The translations under genes and the position numbers were made by a program. The notes under the pieces are model-generated. The model saw only the letters and a program-made list of their open reading frames with translations. It ran no database searches and was not told the DNA's origin. A stretch of 64,000 nt of DNA from Linanthus parryae (lineage: Eukaryota > Streptophyta > Magnoliopsida > Ericales > Polemoniaceae), in the NCBI GenBank assembly GCA_023055425.1, contig JALGPY010000010.1:19875363-19939362 (forward strand). Reading direction: 5' to 3'. Shown in pieces: positions 10,331 to 21,326 of this stretch; within the stretch, counting starts at the first letter, position 1, and every line of letters begins with the position of its first letter.

Positions 10331-10339
10331 AAAGGGGGC
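10331..10339 (+). other. Polypurine tract of element A
   Basis: AAAAAGGGGG-type purine run (purines from 10329) ending three bases before the TG that opens the 3' LTR. It would prime plus-strand DNA synthesis. Confidence 0.7.
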
Positions 10340-10755
10340 TAATGTAGATAGTGCTTTCCAGACAGACGGATCACAGCTACGTGGCAGTCATCCAGCACAC
10401 CTACCTGTGCTCCACAAGCACAGGATCACCACCCGCGCTGATCCATGTGGGGGCAGCGAGACAGGGCCCTCGCACACCATAACACGGGACTTGTAGAGAC
10501 TTAGTGGTTTGGAGGCTAGAGAAAGTTCCGTCGCGCGTGAGAGACAACCAAGCCCGCGCGCGACCTTTAGTAACTGCTTTGATAGATTTATGGCCACGAG
10601 CTCCATAAACTCGGTCAACCTCATAACGGTTCCGGTATACGCGGACAAAGTGCGTAACGGTCCCTATATATGCGGAAGAACGTGCCGTTGTGGTTAAGGT
10701 AATTAAGCCGCCATTGATGGGTGCATTAACCCATTACAACGGTCATATTCTCCAT

Positions 10756-10764
10756 TATATATAG
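10756..10764 (+). promoter_or_regulatory. TATA box in the LTR of element A
   Basis: TATATATAG, about 410 bases into the LTR, upstream of a CT-rich leader (ACTCTCTCTCTCTAAT near 10830). Position and order suit an LTR promoter. Confidence 0.6.
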
Positions 10765-11049
10765 AATCGTTAACCCTTCCTTAAATAACACTAATCACCT
10801 GAGTTACGCGAAAGCTCTGCCAAAACTCTCTCTCTCTAATACAGCTGCTATCGTCTTACTCTCTCCCTACTCACTACCCTATACCTCCTGTGTTTCTCAT
10901 TCTCTACTGTAGGTGTACGTTTGAATCTTCCTAAAGGGATTCCCCTGTACACAGTTACGTTTCGAAATGATCACCTCAAAACCATCACACAAAAAATAAT
11001 AGTTCCTTAGAAACGTAAAGTGGAGCATCGCATGTATCTGAGTCACTTG

Positions 11050-11400
11050 GACTATTGTTACAATTTCGGCTGCGACCGGGAACACCGATAGCAGGGAGTT
11101 ACGTTGACTATATGTTCTGGTCCTGGACTATTATTATGATCGTCTCCGGCCAGAAACACCGACTTGGGAGTTTTCCTTGACTGATTGCGTCTTGGATATT
11201 TGTCGGCTCTGGCCGAGAACACAGACACTGGAGTTCCCATTGACTACTTATTGTGGTCCTTGATTATCATGTTGGCTCCGCGCAGAACACAGACTCTGGA
11301 GTTTCCCCTGACTTCTTGTTGAAGTCTTGGATTTGTTGGCTCCGTCTAGAAACACCGATTCGGGAGTTTCCACTCTACGCCTTGTTGTCTTGGGATATTA
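11050..11400 (+). repeat. Imperfect tandem repeats of 63-74 bp inside the LTR of element A
   Basis: Five diverged units share GGCTC(C/T)G...GAACACCGAC...GGAGTTTCC...TTGACT. The AACAC core sits at about 11081, 11155, 11218, 11286 and 11350. They lie downstream of the TATA box, in the transcribed part of the LTR. No protein is encoded. Confidence 0.75.
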
Positions 11401-11940
11401 TTTGGGAGGCCCTTCGTTGGCATTAATATATCCGGTTACTACGCATAACAATTGGATTCTTCAAATCTATAATGGGATCATTCCTGCTAGCACCGTTATT
11501 TATTCTGCGTCACACTCTGATAAATTTTTTTACTCATACTATGTTACTGTTATTTTATATAACTCGTGATTTAGCAACATATCTCGTATTTCCTGTTTTT
11601 ACATGCTAAGATGTATCTCGTTCAGTATTTTTTGCTGATTTTCAAAACTGCGGTTCTTGTTTTCCTTCCCACCCCAGGTCCAGGAGCTGAGTATCTTGGA
11701 ATAGAAGGGTGCGAGACTCACTTAGACTATGAAAGCCACCATTAGTTCATATAGTAATGTTAGTTTATTAGTGTGTAATAGTAATCAGCTAGTGTGTAAG
11801 ACTTAAAGTTTAATATAGTTGTTTAATGTTATAATTATGTGTTGTGGATTATATTGCTTTTGATCTCCGCCACTTCTATTAAGCATCACCCTCCTGGTCT
11901 TGTCCCAAGACGGATAAGGGGGTTGTTGCAAACACATTCA

Positions 11941-12600
11941 AGGATTGACAAGCAACAAAGAAGCAGATTCATTCCTCTCAATCCAAGCATTTGAAGAGCA
12001 CTGCACACTCACTGCCAGACTTTATCTCAGTGTTCTTCTTTATGAACTTTATTTTTATATCATTCTAATAATACTTCTTGATTACTTTCTCGTGAGTTGT
12101 TCAAGTGAAAAACATAGTATTATTATTGAATCAGTTAGCTAGAGCAGGTACTAGATAGGTTAGTGAGAACCACATGCTATAACAGAGTAAGGAACATCTC
12201 TGTGCTTGAGATCTATGGCTTAGATTTTGATTAATAAGAATTGAGTTGAAAATCCTGCAGGGATTATGTCCCTGAGGTAGAGACGTAGGTCCAAGTGGAC
12301 TGAACTCCATAATTCTTGTGTCTCTTGCATTTACATTTCAGTTCTCATACTCGTCTTATTAACTGCTCAAAGCAGGTTTCAGTTTCAAGGACTTAAATCT
12401 CATTTCAAGGCCTTGAAAAATATTAGTGTCTTTTCTCTTAACTGTTTTGACTCCAATACTTGAAACTAATTTCAAGATCTTTATCTATTTTCTTCAAATT
12501 ACTTGGAAATCACATCTTTGGCAAACGTTTCCATACTCTATCCACCTTCTAGAGTATTGATACTATACTTCTACCTAATGTACTGCCCCTTTCACTTAAT
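11941..12600 (+). repeat. Inverted, truncated LTR fragment related to the LTR of element C
   Basis: Read on +, this stretch matches the reverse complement of about 13640-14340. A clear shared block is GAATCAGTTAGCTRGAG, then GGTACTA, AGAGAACCACA and CTGTGCTTGAG, up to TTTTGATTAATAAGAA. The match continues through a CATACTCTAT/AGAGTATTGAT hairpin-like join (12530-12570). It is probably a fragment of a second SIRE-like copy in the opposite orientation. Confidence 0.7.
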
Positions 12601-13680
12601 ACTAGGAGTAACCATAATTGCACACAAGTACCTTGTAGGAAAACTTTGCATAGCAAGTCCCTCCCTACTAATTTCAGTGTAGCTTGCAATTAATTCCTAA
12701 TCATATGGTTAGATACCCATCAACTATAAAATACCAAACATAATTGCAATTTACATTCCACACAGTTGAGACTCGAAAACACTTGTGATAACATGATCCC
12801 ACATTTATATTTGAACTCATAATTCAACCCGTATTAAATTCAAAACTAATTATTAATGATAATTTACTCCATCATAAAACTATAATTGCACTCCGACATT
12901 TATTCTCATCATTATGTATGAGCTTCTGTTATTAATATTAGATAACTCCCCACGTTAAGATTAAAGATACCCGTTAATGCCAATATACTCTTACTGACAA
13001 TTTTGATCTCATCAACATTTTATGTTTTCCCTGATCTAATGTTCAACCCTTATTCATTATGTCTGGTTACGAATAACCAGCTGGCCAGACTTGACATAAC
13101 GAAACGAAAACCTAGTGATATTCCAGGAGGGTACATCATTCTTATATGAGACGTGGATTCCATGATTTGTTTATCTTTCACCAAATCATAACAATCATTA
13201 CTCAATATACAAGGATTGTTGACTTGCATATGATTATCACTCAATATATCAAAATAAAGATTAATGAAGATTTGTGTCAACGTAAACAATCATAGAATAA
13301 GATTTTCAGTATTACCAATAATAATGAAATATTTTACTATCTCACTTCTTTCTTTCAGAGATAATTATATTTCATATGGCAGTCATATTCATCATACACA
13401 AAGTATGCTAGTGCAACAAGTTGAAACTATACGTTTCTTTGAACGAGATGTGTCACTATAATGTTACACTTCACTCGTTTCGATGGTTTGTCCAAAATCA
13501 TCTAGACTGTGAACTCGAGCATGCTCGAACTCATCTGCATATCCAATTGTATTAGATATAGAACATTGGACTTTTAATGCATATCTATATGGCATATAAT
13601 AAATAGTATTTGCATACTCACGTGTGAAAGATAATATGTAGGTATGTGAAACATGATCAATACTCTATAAAGGGGGGGCT
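12601..13680. other. AT-rich non-coding stretch between the inverted LTR arms
   Basis: No coding frame, domain or primer site is recognised. A G-tract (7 G at 13672-13678) sits directly left of the LTR of element C. A small inverted pair, ATACTCTATA and AATAGAGTAT, flanks that junction. Confidence 0.35.
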
Positions 13681-14885
13681 TGTTGAATAGAGTATGGCAA
13701 CTTTTTCCAAATTAGTGGTTTAAAACAAAGTGTGAAGATATGTAAGTATTTCAAGGCCTTGACCTCAAAATCAAGCCCTTCAAACCAAAACATATAGTAT
13801 GAAAAGTTGCTGATCTTTTTCATGGACTTGAAATGCCTTTTAAGGTCTTCACAGATGGTTTGATGCAGTGAACAGAACAAGTATAGAACTAAAATGTAAA
13901 TTCAAGGGGCAGAGTGATTTTACGGGTTCAGTCCTCAATGACCAACGTCTCTGCCTGAGGGATCTAAATCCATGCATGATTTCAACTGACTTCTTATTAA
14001 TCAAAAGATATGCCCTCGACCTCAAGCACAGATGATTCCCTTAGTCTGTTACAGCTTGTGGTTCTCTCTAACCTATGTAGTACCTTCTCCAGCTAACTGA
14101 TTCAGTAAGAATCTCTTGTTGTTCACCTTGAACAACACCTCGAGATTGAACGATTAAGTAATAATAATACAAATGATATACAAATGAAAGCACAAAATGA
14201 AGAACACTGTGAATGCATTAAAGCTTGTGAAGCTTGAAGTGTTCTTCTATAGATTGAGATGGATTGAATGTTTGATCTCCTTCAGTGTTCCTTATCAATC
14301 ATGTGAGAGTAGTTTTAATCTCTGTAAACTCAGTGTTTTGTGATCTCTCTCAATAGTCTTCTCTTTCTGTCAATTTGAATTTGCAGAATATATGGCAACC
14401 TTCATAGAATTCCCTAAAATCATACAACATATCTTTGACTCTTAATAGCTCAATTCCAATGGGTAGCTGCTTGATTTTTTCGGTGATTTTGATATGATAT
14501 TCCATCTGCAGATATTCTATAAGTCTAGAAAACATTCCATAATGATAGAATCAATCTGCACATTTGATTTCTTTCTCTGCATAACAGTGAATAAGGAAAC
14601 CTTTCCTGTAAAATTGATAGCTGATTATCCCTGCAGAGAGTTAGGCAAACAGTGAGAAAAATCATAATATATCACAATGTTGGTTTGTATTTCATCATCT
14701 AAAACAGCATAATCAAGTATAAGAGATTTAAGTTAGATTAGCATGATGAACTCCCCCTGAGTTCATGTTGTGAACATCTGTTGAGTTTCAAGGCCTTGAA
14801 ATTAGTTTCAAAGGTTTGAAAAAAGAACTCAGTTTCAAGGCTTTGAATTCTTATTGAAGCATTTGAAACAAACTGTGAACTTACA
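13681..14885 (-). repeat. 3' LTR of element C
   Basis: On - it starts TGTAAGTTCACAG directly after the purine tract and ends CTCTATTCAACA at 13681, with TG...CA ends and a length of 1205 bp. It contains several copies of the TTTCAAGGCCTTGAA-type palindrome. The left end is less sure than the right, because similarity to the inverted fragment at 11941-12600 seems to run slightly past it. Confidence 0.6.
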
Positions 14886-14895
14886 ATCTCCCCCT
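14886..14895 (-). other. Polypurine tract of element C
   Basis: On - it reads AGGGGGAGAT immediately before TGTAAG. This is the usual form of the Copia polypurine tract. Confidence 0.75.
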
Positions 14896-14897
14896 TG

Positions 14898-15289
14898 ATG
14901 AAAGACAAAATTAATAACCTTTTATTAACTGTATCTCTACAAAAGATAATCATTAGTATTCCAGCAACAACAGGTATACAAAATCAAATATCAAATATCA
15001 AACCTAAGCTATAGCTGAATCAAAAGAACATACTAAGTTACCAATCCAGAGACACAAAGTACTGAGCAGTTCACAAACCAACTGCTACACATTCAGACCA
15101 AATAAAAACTAAAGTTATCCCTAAATTTCACCCCTTTTTGAGTTTCATCAAGAAGGTTGAGAAAATGTTGGATCAAATTGTTTGGAAAAAAATGAAATAC
15201 TGAAAGAACTTATTTTGAAAGAGGAATGATGATTTCAAGGCTTTGAAAATAGGTTCAAAGTTTTGAAAGAAAGAAATAAAGCTATAATC
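14898..15289. other. Non-coding spacer of element C
   Basis: Lies between the extra ORF and the polypurine tract. It holds a pair of TTTCAAGGCTTTGAAA / TTCAAAGTTTTGAAA palindromes (15233-15270). No gene is seen. Confidence 0.5.
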
Positions 15290-16311
15290 AAGGTTTTGGG
15301 TCTTCATCTCCTTTACGCTCTGCAACTTCCTTTTGATCACTTTCTTCTATATCATCTTACTGTTCTTCTTCCTGTGCTACTTCATCACCGGTATCATCAG
15401 CAACCACATTACCTTTAAACAGTTATGCTGAAGTCACAATTATAGGAACCTTTGCCTTCTTTTTCTTCTGCTTTAGTTCTTTGAGAGGCATGTCAGAGTC
15501 TACATTGTCTTCTTCTTGTTCCCCATCCCCATTAGCCTTTGAACCTGCACCTGTATCTCCAGCAACTTGCTTTCCAGGACCCTTATCCCTACCTTCATCC
15601 TCAGTACTGTGTTCACCAAACAACTCAGCTGTAGAACATGCCTTCTTTGATCCTTATGGAACCTGTGAGAATTTTTCTTCCACATGGATCAGGTTGATAC
15701 TTCTGAAGAAACTCTCAATAATATAATTCATTTGTTTGAACTCAAAACCCAACTCATGTTGACCATGCTTCAAATCATCCAATTCATTTTCAATGAAGTC
15801 TAACATTTTAAGAACTATGGATTGGTCCCGAGATTGAGAGGATAGGGTTGTTGGAGAAGGTAGGGATTTAGGTTTAGGGAAATTCTTACCCTGCAAATCT
15901 TCTGCAGACAAATCAGAATAGAGCTTCCATGCTCCTTCACTAGTTGTTACAATTCCAATCCTTTGAAAAGCCTTTTCATCAAGCATTCTAAACCAGTGGT
16001 GATTGTCTCTTCCCATATGGGGATTTATTCTCAGTGTAGATCTGAAGTTCTTTACCAGTGTCCTTATCTGATTCTTGAATCTCCTTTCCAGTGACCTTTT
16101 CCTCTCGTTTGTCTAATTTTTGAAGCTTCTTCTTCACCTTTTTGGGGATACTAATCTGAATGCCCTTCCATTTCTCAGAACCAACTGTTGGATCTACCTC
16201 TTTCTTTCCTGAGGTGGCAGTATGATTTCCTTTATCTGTCTCACTTTTCTTCGTAGGAAGATTGGTTGTTCTTTCTTCCCTAGGAGTTTTGGAAGAATCA
16301 TCACTTTCCAT
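15290..16311 (-). pseudogene. Extra ORF after pol in element C (SIRE-type third ORF), frameshifted
   Basis: The start ATG at 16311 opens MESDDSSKTPREERTTN, a Lys/Glu-rich N-terminus. A frame change near 16010 leads to NHHWFRMLDEKAFQRIG, then WKLYSDLSAEDL and MLDFIENELDDLKHGQHE (16016-15654). A further change leads to an acidic tail (15623-15423). SIRE-lineage elements often carry an additional ORF downstream of pol, sometimes called env-like; its role is unknown. I see no signal peptide or membrane helix, so an envelope function is not supported. Broken in at least two places. Confidence 0.55.
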
Positions 16312-16380
16312 TAGGGTTTGGGAGCTTTAGAATAAAGAGGCAAGAGTGATAGAGATGAGGGATAGAAGAGAGAGGATAAG

Positions 16381-18550
16381 TGTTAACGACTTGAATTGCA
16401 TATTTTAGTAGGTTATTGAACTCTTCATAACTTGATTTTGTGCATAATTTAAGTGTTGTATCCCTAATTATAGACTTATGCTCTTTCTTGTAGTTTTGGT
16501 TGCTTTGTCTCATTTTGTAGGTAAAGACGTGTTTTGGAACGCAAGAGGCTAGCTAGGGGGAGCTTGAATGATGAATTGAGAAAATTTTGAGGGCTAAGAG
16601 ACATGAAGTAAAAGCTTGGAATATTTGGTTTGATGATTCAAGTGCAGGAGAAGTGAATGACCTAGTTAGAAGATAAAAGTCAAGAAAAGGGCATTAGATA
16701 GATGATTTTAACGGAAATGGGGCTTAAATGGAGTTTTCCGGAATTTTTAAGGGTCCTATCAAAGAGAAACTAACTGCAGAGGGTGACATATGCACTTAAT
16801 ATAGGATCGGGGTCATAACTGAAATTATTCAAAGGATGCTGGGGTCATTTTAAAGCCCCCCAGAAAAGTGGAGGGGCCTCGCTGCAATTTTCGTCAAACA
16901 ACTAAGCAACAGTTGAGCAGTTTCTCTCTCCCGTATAAGAGACGAACGAAGAAATCCAGAAGAAGCCATCGAAGCTTGATGCCAAGCTCCTCACAGCGCG
17001 AACCAACCCCAAACCTCAACCAAATTGAATGAAATTGGTTCCAATATTATCCCCATCCCAAGATCTCTCTACTAAAGCCTCAATTCGGCCCAAAACAAAT
17101 AAAAGAGAAAACCTCCAAATTGCCAGTGTTATCGAAGACGATGACAATCCACGATAGAGAGGGTCTTGAGATTGATTGAAGGGTGGACATGATGCCTTGG
17201 AGGCTACGAAACCCACTCCTAAAGTTTATATAAACCAATGATGAAGAATTTTTTGGAGGGACTCAACACCTTCAGTTCTATAGTACACACCAACGATCCC
17301 CTGTTCTCTTATCTCTCTTTCTCTCTCCGATTTCTACCCATTTATGGGTTTGTTCTTGCGCACCTGAGCTCACTCTTGAGCATAATCAGGGCCAAGAGTC
17401 ATTAGAAAGGGGAAGAGAGGGAGAGATGAGCTTGATTTTGATCAATTTGTGAGCTGCTAGATGCTCTGTTCTTCTCTCTTCTGCTGCTGTGCTCTGTTTT
17501 GGCTTCGGTACTATAACAACAGCATATGAAGTTAGTTTAGGTGGTAATTACTTAGTTGAATTCAAGTTAGGTCAATTTCTAGGCTTATATTGTAAATTGA
17601 ATCAAGTTTTGAGGAAGAATTTGTGATAACTTTTGTTGGATTCAACTGTGATGAATGGAATGATATTTCTCTTTAGCTCTCTCGAATTTATTCTCAGGTT
17701 TAGCAAATTCACTTGCTTGGGTGATTTTTGACTATCCAGTGCCCCAATCTTCCTATTAATTCAAGTTGAACTTCAAGGATGAATGGGTTGAATTGAGTAG
17801 ATTCAATACGTAGTTTAATACTTAAATTTCTCATGTCAGAGTATGATGCATCGAATAGGTAGATGTTCGAATGTTCTTGACTTGTTTGATTCGGAATCTC
17901 TCTTGTGTTTGAAGAGACTCGTCAATCATAACTTTGAGTAATTGAGTACTACTTAGGTGATTTAAGGGAGAATATAGGAATAACATTTGTGGTATGATCT
18001 TTCTGTGGAAACATCGACGTGTGTTTACATAGGTTTGATGCTTGAGGCACTTGAAATTTCAAAATCTCATTTCAATGACTTCTTCAGTGCTTGATTATTT
18101 TGTGTTAGAGTTGGGCACTTCATTTGTTGCAAGTCGGATTGCAATGGGCAATCAATTCTTGAGGCCCTTGTCTTGTGGAATTCTACATGTAATTTGAGAA
18201 CCGGACTTGAATATAATAGGAGGATTGGTCACTAGGGAAACCGATGATCCCTATCCCCCCATTACTTGGTATTTTAATTATTTTCTTGAATCGTAGCTTT
18301 AGTAGTCCATTACTTTGTTCTATTACTCGACCTCTCAACTTGCTCCATCACTTAGGTGGTGGATTTGATAGCTTATATAGCTTTAAAGCCTATGAGAAGT
18401 GGCTTATTTATTTTATTTAGTTGCTTAGTTGCTTTTACGCTAGTGATAGTAAGTCATTGTCTAACCCTCCTCCCCTTGTAGATTCGACTTCGGTCTTACC
18501 GGGTACTACTTGTAGCAATATCCTATACTTCGGATTTTTATCGACGAACA
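16381..18550 (+). repeat. 5' LTR of element B
   Basis: 2170 bp, homologous along its length to 21105-21326 plus 38249-40207. It has a TATA box, TTTATATAAACC, at about 17225-17236. Upstream of the TATA is a region whose counterpart in the other LTR keeps an 83-codon ORF; here the ATG is lost and the frame is broken. The LTR ends GACGAACA before the primer site. Confidence 0.85.
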
Positions 18551-18576
18551 AGTTTTTTGCGCCGTTTTCGGGGAGA
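18551..18576 (+). other. Degenerate primer-binding site of element B (tRNA-Asp-type)
   Basis: AGTTTTTTGCGCCGTTTTCG followed by GGGAG aligns with the intact site AGTTTTTGGCGCCGTTGCCG of element H at 63693. That type is complementary to a plant tRNA-Asp 3' end and is typical of Athila-type elements. Several mismatches are present. Confidence 0.7.
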
Positions 18577-18579
18577 GGC

Positions 18580-19612
18580 TAGGTACTAGATTTGATTTTC
18601 TTTAGTTAGTTAGTTAGTAGTATTTCATCTTATTAGCTTTCACTCTAGTTGCTTTAGATAGTCAAACTTGTGATCTCAATGTATATTGCTCTTGAAGAGC
18701 CTAATACTCACCGAATTTCCTATGACCATGAGCATGATGTGACTAAACGTTTTTTGGTAGGTACTCCGGTTGACATTGATACTCCGACTCATGTAGACTC
18801 ACTTACAACATGATCCAAAGATCTAGATGAGCTTACTTGGGAGGAATTTTTTTTAATGTTTTCGTGATGTCTCTTACTCATTTCTTCTCAAGGAAGATGC
18901 ATTAAAATTTGACCAAGAGGATATACTAGTGGCTCAACATGACCAAGTCAATGACCCGACTCATGAGCCTAAGGGTTTGGATGTGACATCATTTTCTCAA
19001 ATGATTTTACCTCCCGCTTGTGATGTCACATCCCCACCTCCATCTGCTACATATGAAATTGATGAGATTGAAATTTCACAAGTTGCCCCCATCTCTCAAA
19101 TTGTGTTTTCAAGTGAAAAATCGGCAACTTATGAAGACTCTTTCTATGATTCAAGTCATTCGAGGATTTCAAACCCTTTTCTTAAGATGTTGCATGACAT
19201 AATCGCTTGCTCTAGCTTTATTGCTAAAGTTTGCTTGAATCTCTTATTTATCTTTCGTGTCTTGCCCCTACTTCTCCTTTCTATTGTATTTGATGAATCA
19301 TAATTTTTGAAGTAGAAGTACTTATCTAAGAATGAAGTAGGGGTATGGCATGGAAAGAAATTTACAAGATTGGGGGTGGGATAGCATCACTTTCTTTGTT
19401 CCACCTCCCTAGTTGCACATAAATAATAATTAATCTCTGTTTCTTGCTTTTTTTTTTCTTTTCTATTAATATTTTGTTGGTTCCTTTTGGAGGTGGATTT
19501 GTGCTTGATGACGGAAGACACAAAATGAGGTCCCCCTATCCCTTGTCTCCTATGTGAATTTGTTGCTATGCCATTGTTCTCACACATTGAGGACAGTGTG
19601 ACATTTAAGTTT
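18580..19612 (+). pseudogene. Internal ORF remnant of element B (18929-19303)
   Basis: A 124-codon frame beginning MAQHDQVNDPTHEPKGLDVT lies in otherwise non-coding internal DNA. It is polar and Ser/Pro/Thr-rich for 95 residues and ends with a hydrophobic helix (VCLNLLFIFRVLPLLLLSIV) close to the stop. A C-terminal hydrophobic segment just before the G-rich tract recalls a truncated env-like product, but I recognise no domain. The rest of 18580-19612 shows no gene. Confidence 0.4.
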
Positions 19613-19633
19613 GGGGGGGGGGGGGGGGGGGGG
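19613..19633 (+). repeat. Run of 21 G within an internal polypurine-like motif of element B
   Basis: It is preceded by ATTGAGGACAGTGTGACATT and TAAGTTT, the form seen at internal and LTR-adjacent purine tracts of Athila-like elements. The uninterrupted 21-G run could form a quadruplex, and its exact length is a likely place for sequencing error. Confidence 0.85.
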
Positions 19634-21076
19634 TTGGAGTGGATTCTAAATTTAATTAGTTGGTTACTTGCACTTTATTCTTCTCTATTGTAGCTTACAT
19701 TATGTTCAAAAGTACAAAAAAAAAATGATTTTTTTTTAAAAAAAGATCATCATAAAAATTGAAAAGATAGAATATTCTGAAAAATGTGTGAACCTTTCAT
19801 GAAGCATCACTCTTTTCCCGTGTCAAACCATAGATTTTGTTTCTTTTCTTTTGTAGTTTTATTTATTTTAACCTTTCATCTTGAGTCTGGATTTTATTTT
19901 CTTGTTTGCTAGATTCGTTGTGTCTTACAAAGTTGTACTTGAGTTCCTTATTTTGAAAAAAAAACAAATTAAAAAAAATGAAAAAAGTTAAAAGGGGGAA
20001 TTTTAGAAAGCTAGACGTTTTCAAGAGATGAAATCTCTTAGTCCATGTTCTTTTTATCTTTATTTTAATAAGGTATTCTCTGCTTATACTCAATACATCT
20101 ACACTAATATCCCACATTCCGCGATCTCATGTGCTCTCACAAAGCGACACCCTAAATTTACGTTTCACATTTAAGTTCTTCAAGCTAAGTTGATCACATA
20201 AACGTTGATGTCTTCTACTTTTGAAAAATGGTGCATTCTCTAAAGCTATTTGAACTCGACAAAAGGATTTCATTCTCATTGTTTTTGGCGGATAAAACTT
20301 GTAGCCCATTGGAGTGGTGGTGACCAATGACGCCCCATGCGAATTCTAAGAAATAGAGGGCTGTCCGGGAATAAATGTTACGTCACCACCTAAATAGCTC
20401 CCTTGGTTTTGCTTAAAAAGTTCACTCGCTTGTATATTCCTCTATTTTATTGAGGGTCTTGGTGAGCCTTTGATTGGAGGTGGAAAGATGTGAAAAAAAA
20501 ATGTTAATGCTATAGATTTTGAAAAATAATGATAAAAAGTTGCACCACCTCCCAAAAAAATCCACAAAAGGATCATACTAGCCCACAACCACATCCCCAT
20601 GCTAAAACTCATTTTTGTTCGAAGTTTTGGAGGTCCATCCTACACGGATGCTTTTGAATAAGTATGAGAATGTCTAGTTTCATGTGATCCTTATTTTTGA
20701 AGGCATAGTTGCTCGCAAATTGGACTTAATTAACAAGTTTTGTGGTTCGCATGAGTCATCTTCTACCAACCACCGCCCACATTTGTATGAGTATATGATT
20801 AGAAGTCCATAGACTTCTGTCTCAATCTTTTTGGACTTTGAGAATTTATTTGAGGAAACATTTGTACATTCTTTTTCCCCCCAACGAAAAAAAATTAAAA
20901 TTAGCTAGTAATTTTTAGTATTTTATTTCTTTGGGTTCTCACTTAGGATATATTTTGTGTGCGTGTTTGTACATATTTGAGTCTTGTTTAGAATTGAGTC
21001 AAGCCTTGTCTAAGTTGAGTGCGTGTCTCTCATGATTGGTTCTTCACTAGTTTACTACTTTTATCGCTCTCTTTGC
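19634..21076. other. Non-coding internal 3' region of element B
   Basis: AT-rich with A and T homopolymers (19720-19745, 19959-19985, 20875-20900). No frame or domain is recognised. It separates the internal G-rich tract from the LTR-adjacent one. Confidence 0.5.
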
Positions 21077-21104
21077 TCGAGGACGAGCAAAAATCTAGTT
21101 CGAG
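21077..21104 (+). other. LTR-adjacent purine motif of element B
   Basis: CTCGAGGACGAGCAAAAATC then TAGTTCGA ends just before the 3' LTR. It is the GAGGACGAGCAA box common before the 3' LTR of Athila-like elements; the G-run usual after it is eroded. Confidence 0.6.
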
Positions 21105-21326
21105 GGTTAACGACTTGAAATTTCATATTTTAGTAGGTTAATCAACTCATCATAACTTTTATGTGTAGTAGTTTACATGTTATATCCCTAATTCTAGGCT
21201 TATGCTCGTTCTTGTAGTTTTGGTTGCTTTTGTTTCATTTTATAGGGAAAGACGTGCTTTGGAACGTAAGAGGCTAGCTAGGGGGAGCTTGAATGATGAA
21301 TTGAGACGATTTGGAGGGCTAAGAGA
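21105..21326 (+). repeat. 3' LTR of element B, first part
   Basis: 222 bases matching the start of the 5' LTR, with its first base changed (GG instead of TG). It is broken by element E; the last five bases, AGAGA, are the duplicated target. Confidence 0.8.

Larger units (their letters stand above)
1..11935 (+). mobile_element. Element A: Tat-lineage Ty3/Gypsy LTR retrotransposon, 5' end outside the window
   Basis: Order on + is reverse transcriptase, RNase H, a second RNase H of the type found in Tat elements, and integrase (115-3522). After these come a tandem-repeat spacer, an antisense plant-mobile-domain gene (9622 to 5240), a polypurine tract (10331-10339) and a 3' LTR. The dual RNase H and the antisense extra gene between pol and the 3' LTR are known hallmarks of plant Tat-lineage elements. 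Pol carries several frameshifts, stops and a deletion, so the copy cannot transpose by itself. The 5' LTR and gag lie left of the window, so no target duplication can be checked. The right limit is uncertain by about 10 bases; candidate CA ends lie at 11930, 11935 and 11940. Confidence 0.8.
10343..11935 (+). repeat. 3' LTR of element A
   Basis: It begins TGTAGATAG right after the polypurine tract. It contains a TATA box at 10756, a CT-rich leader (10820-10880), a tandem-repeat block (11050-11400) and an AT-rich tail ending near TTGTTGCAAACACA. The 5' LTR is not in the window, so the right boundary is an estimate. Confidence 0.65.

Noticed and set aside
13671..13681. AGGGGGGGCT as polypurine tract of a + strand element starting at 13681
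   Set aside because: The other side has the classic AGGGGGAGAT on -, and the extra ORF, RT and integrase of C are all on -.
15988..16311. Envelope protein for element C
   Set aside because: No signal peptide or membrane helix; only position recalls the SIRE third ORF, so I kept it as an extra ORF.
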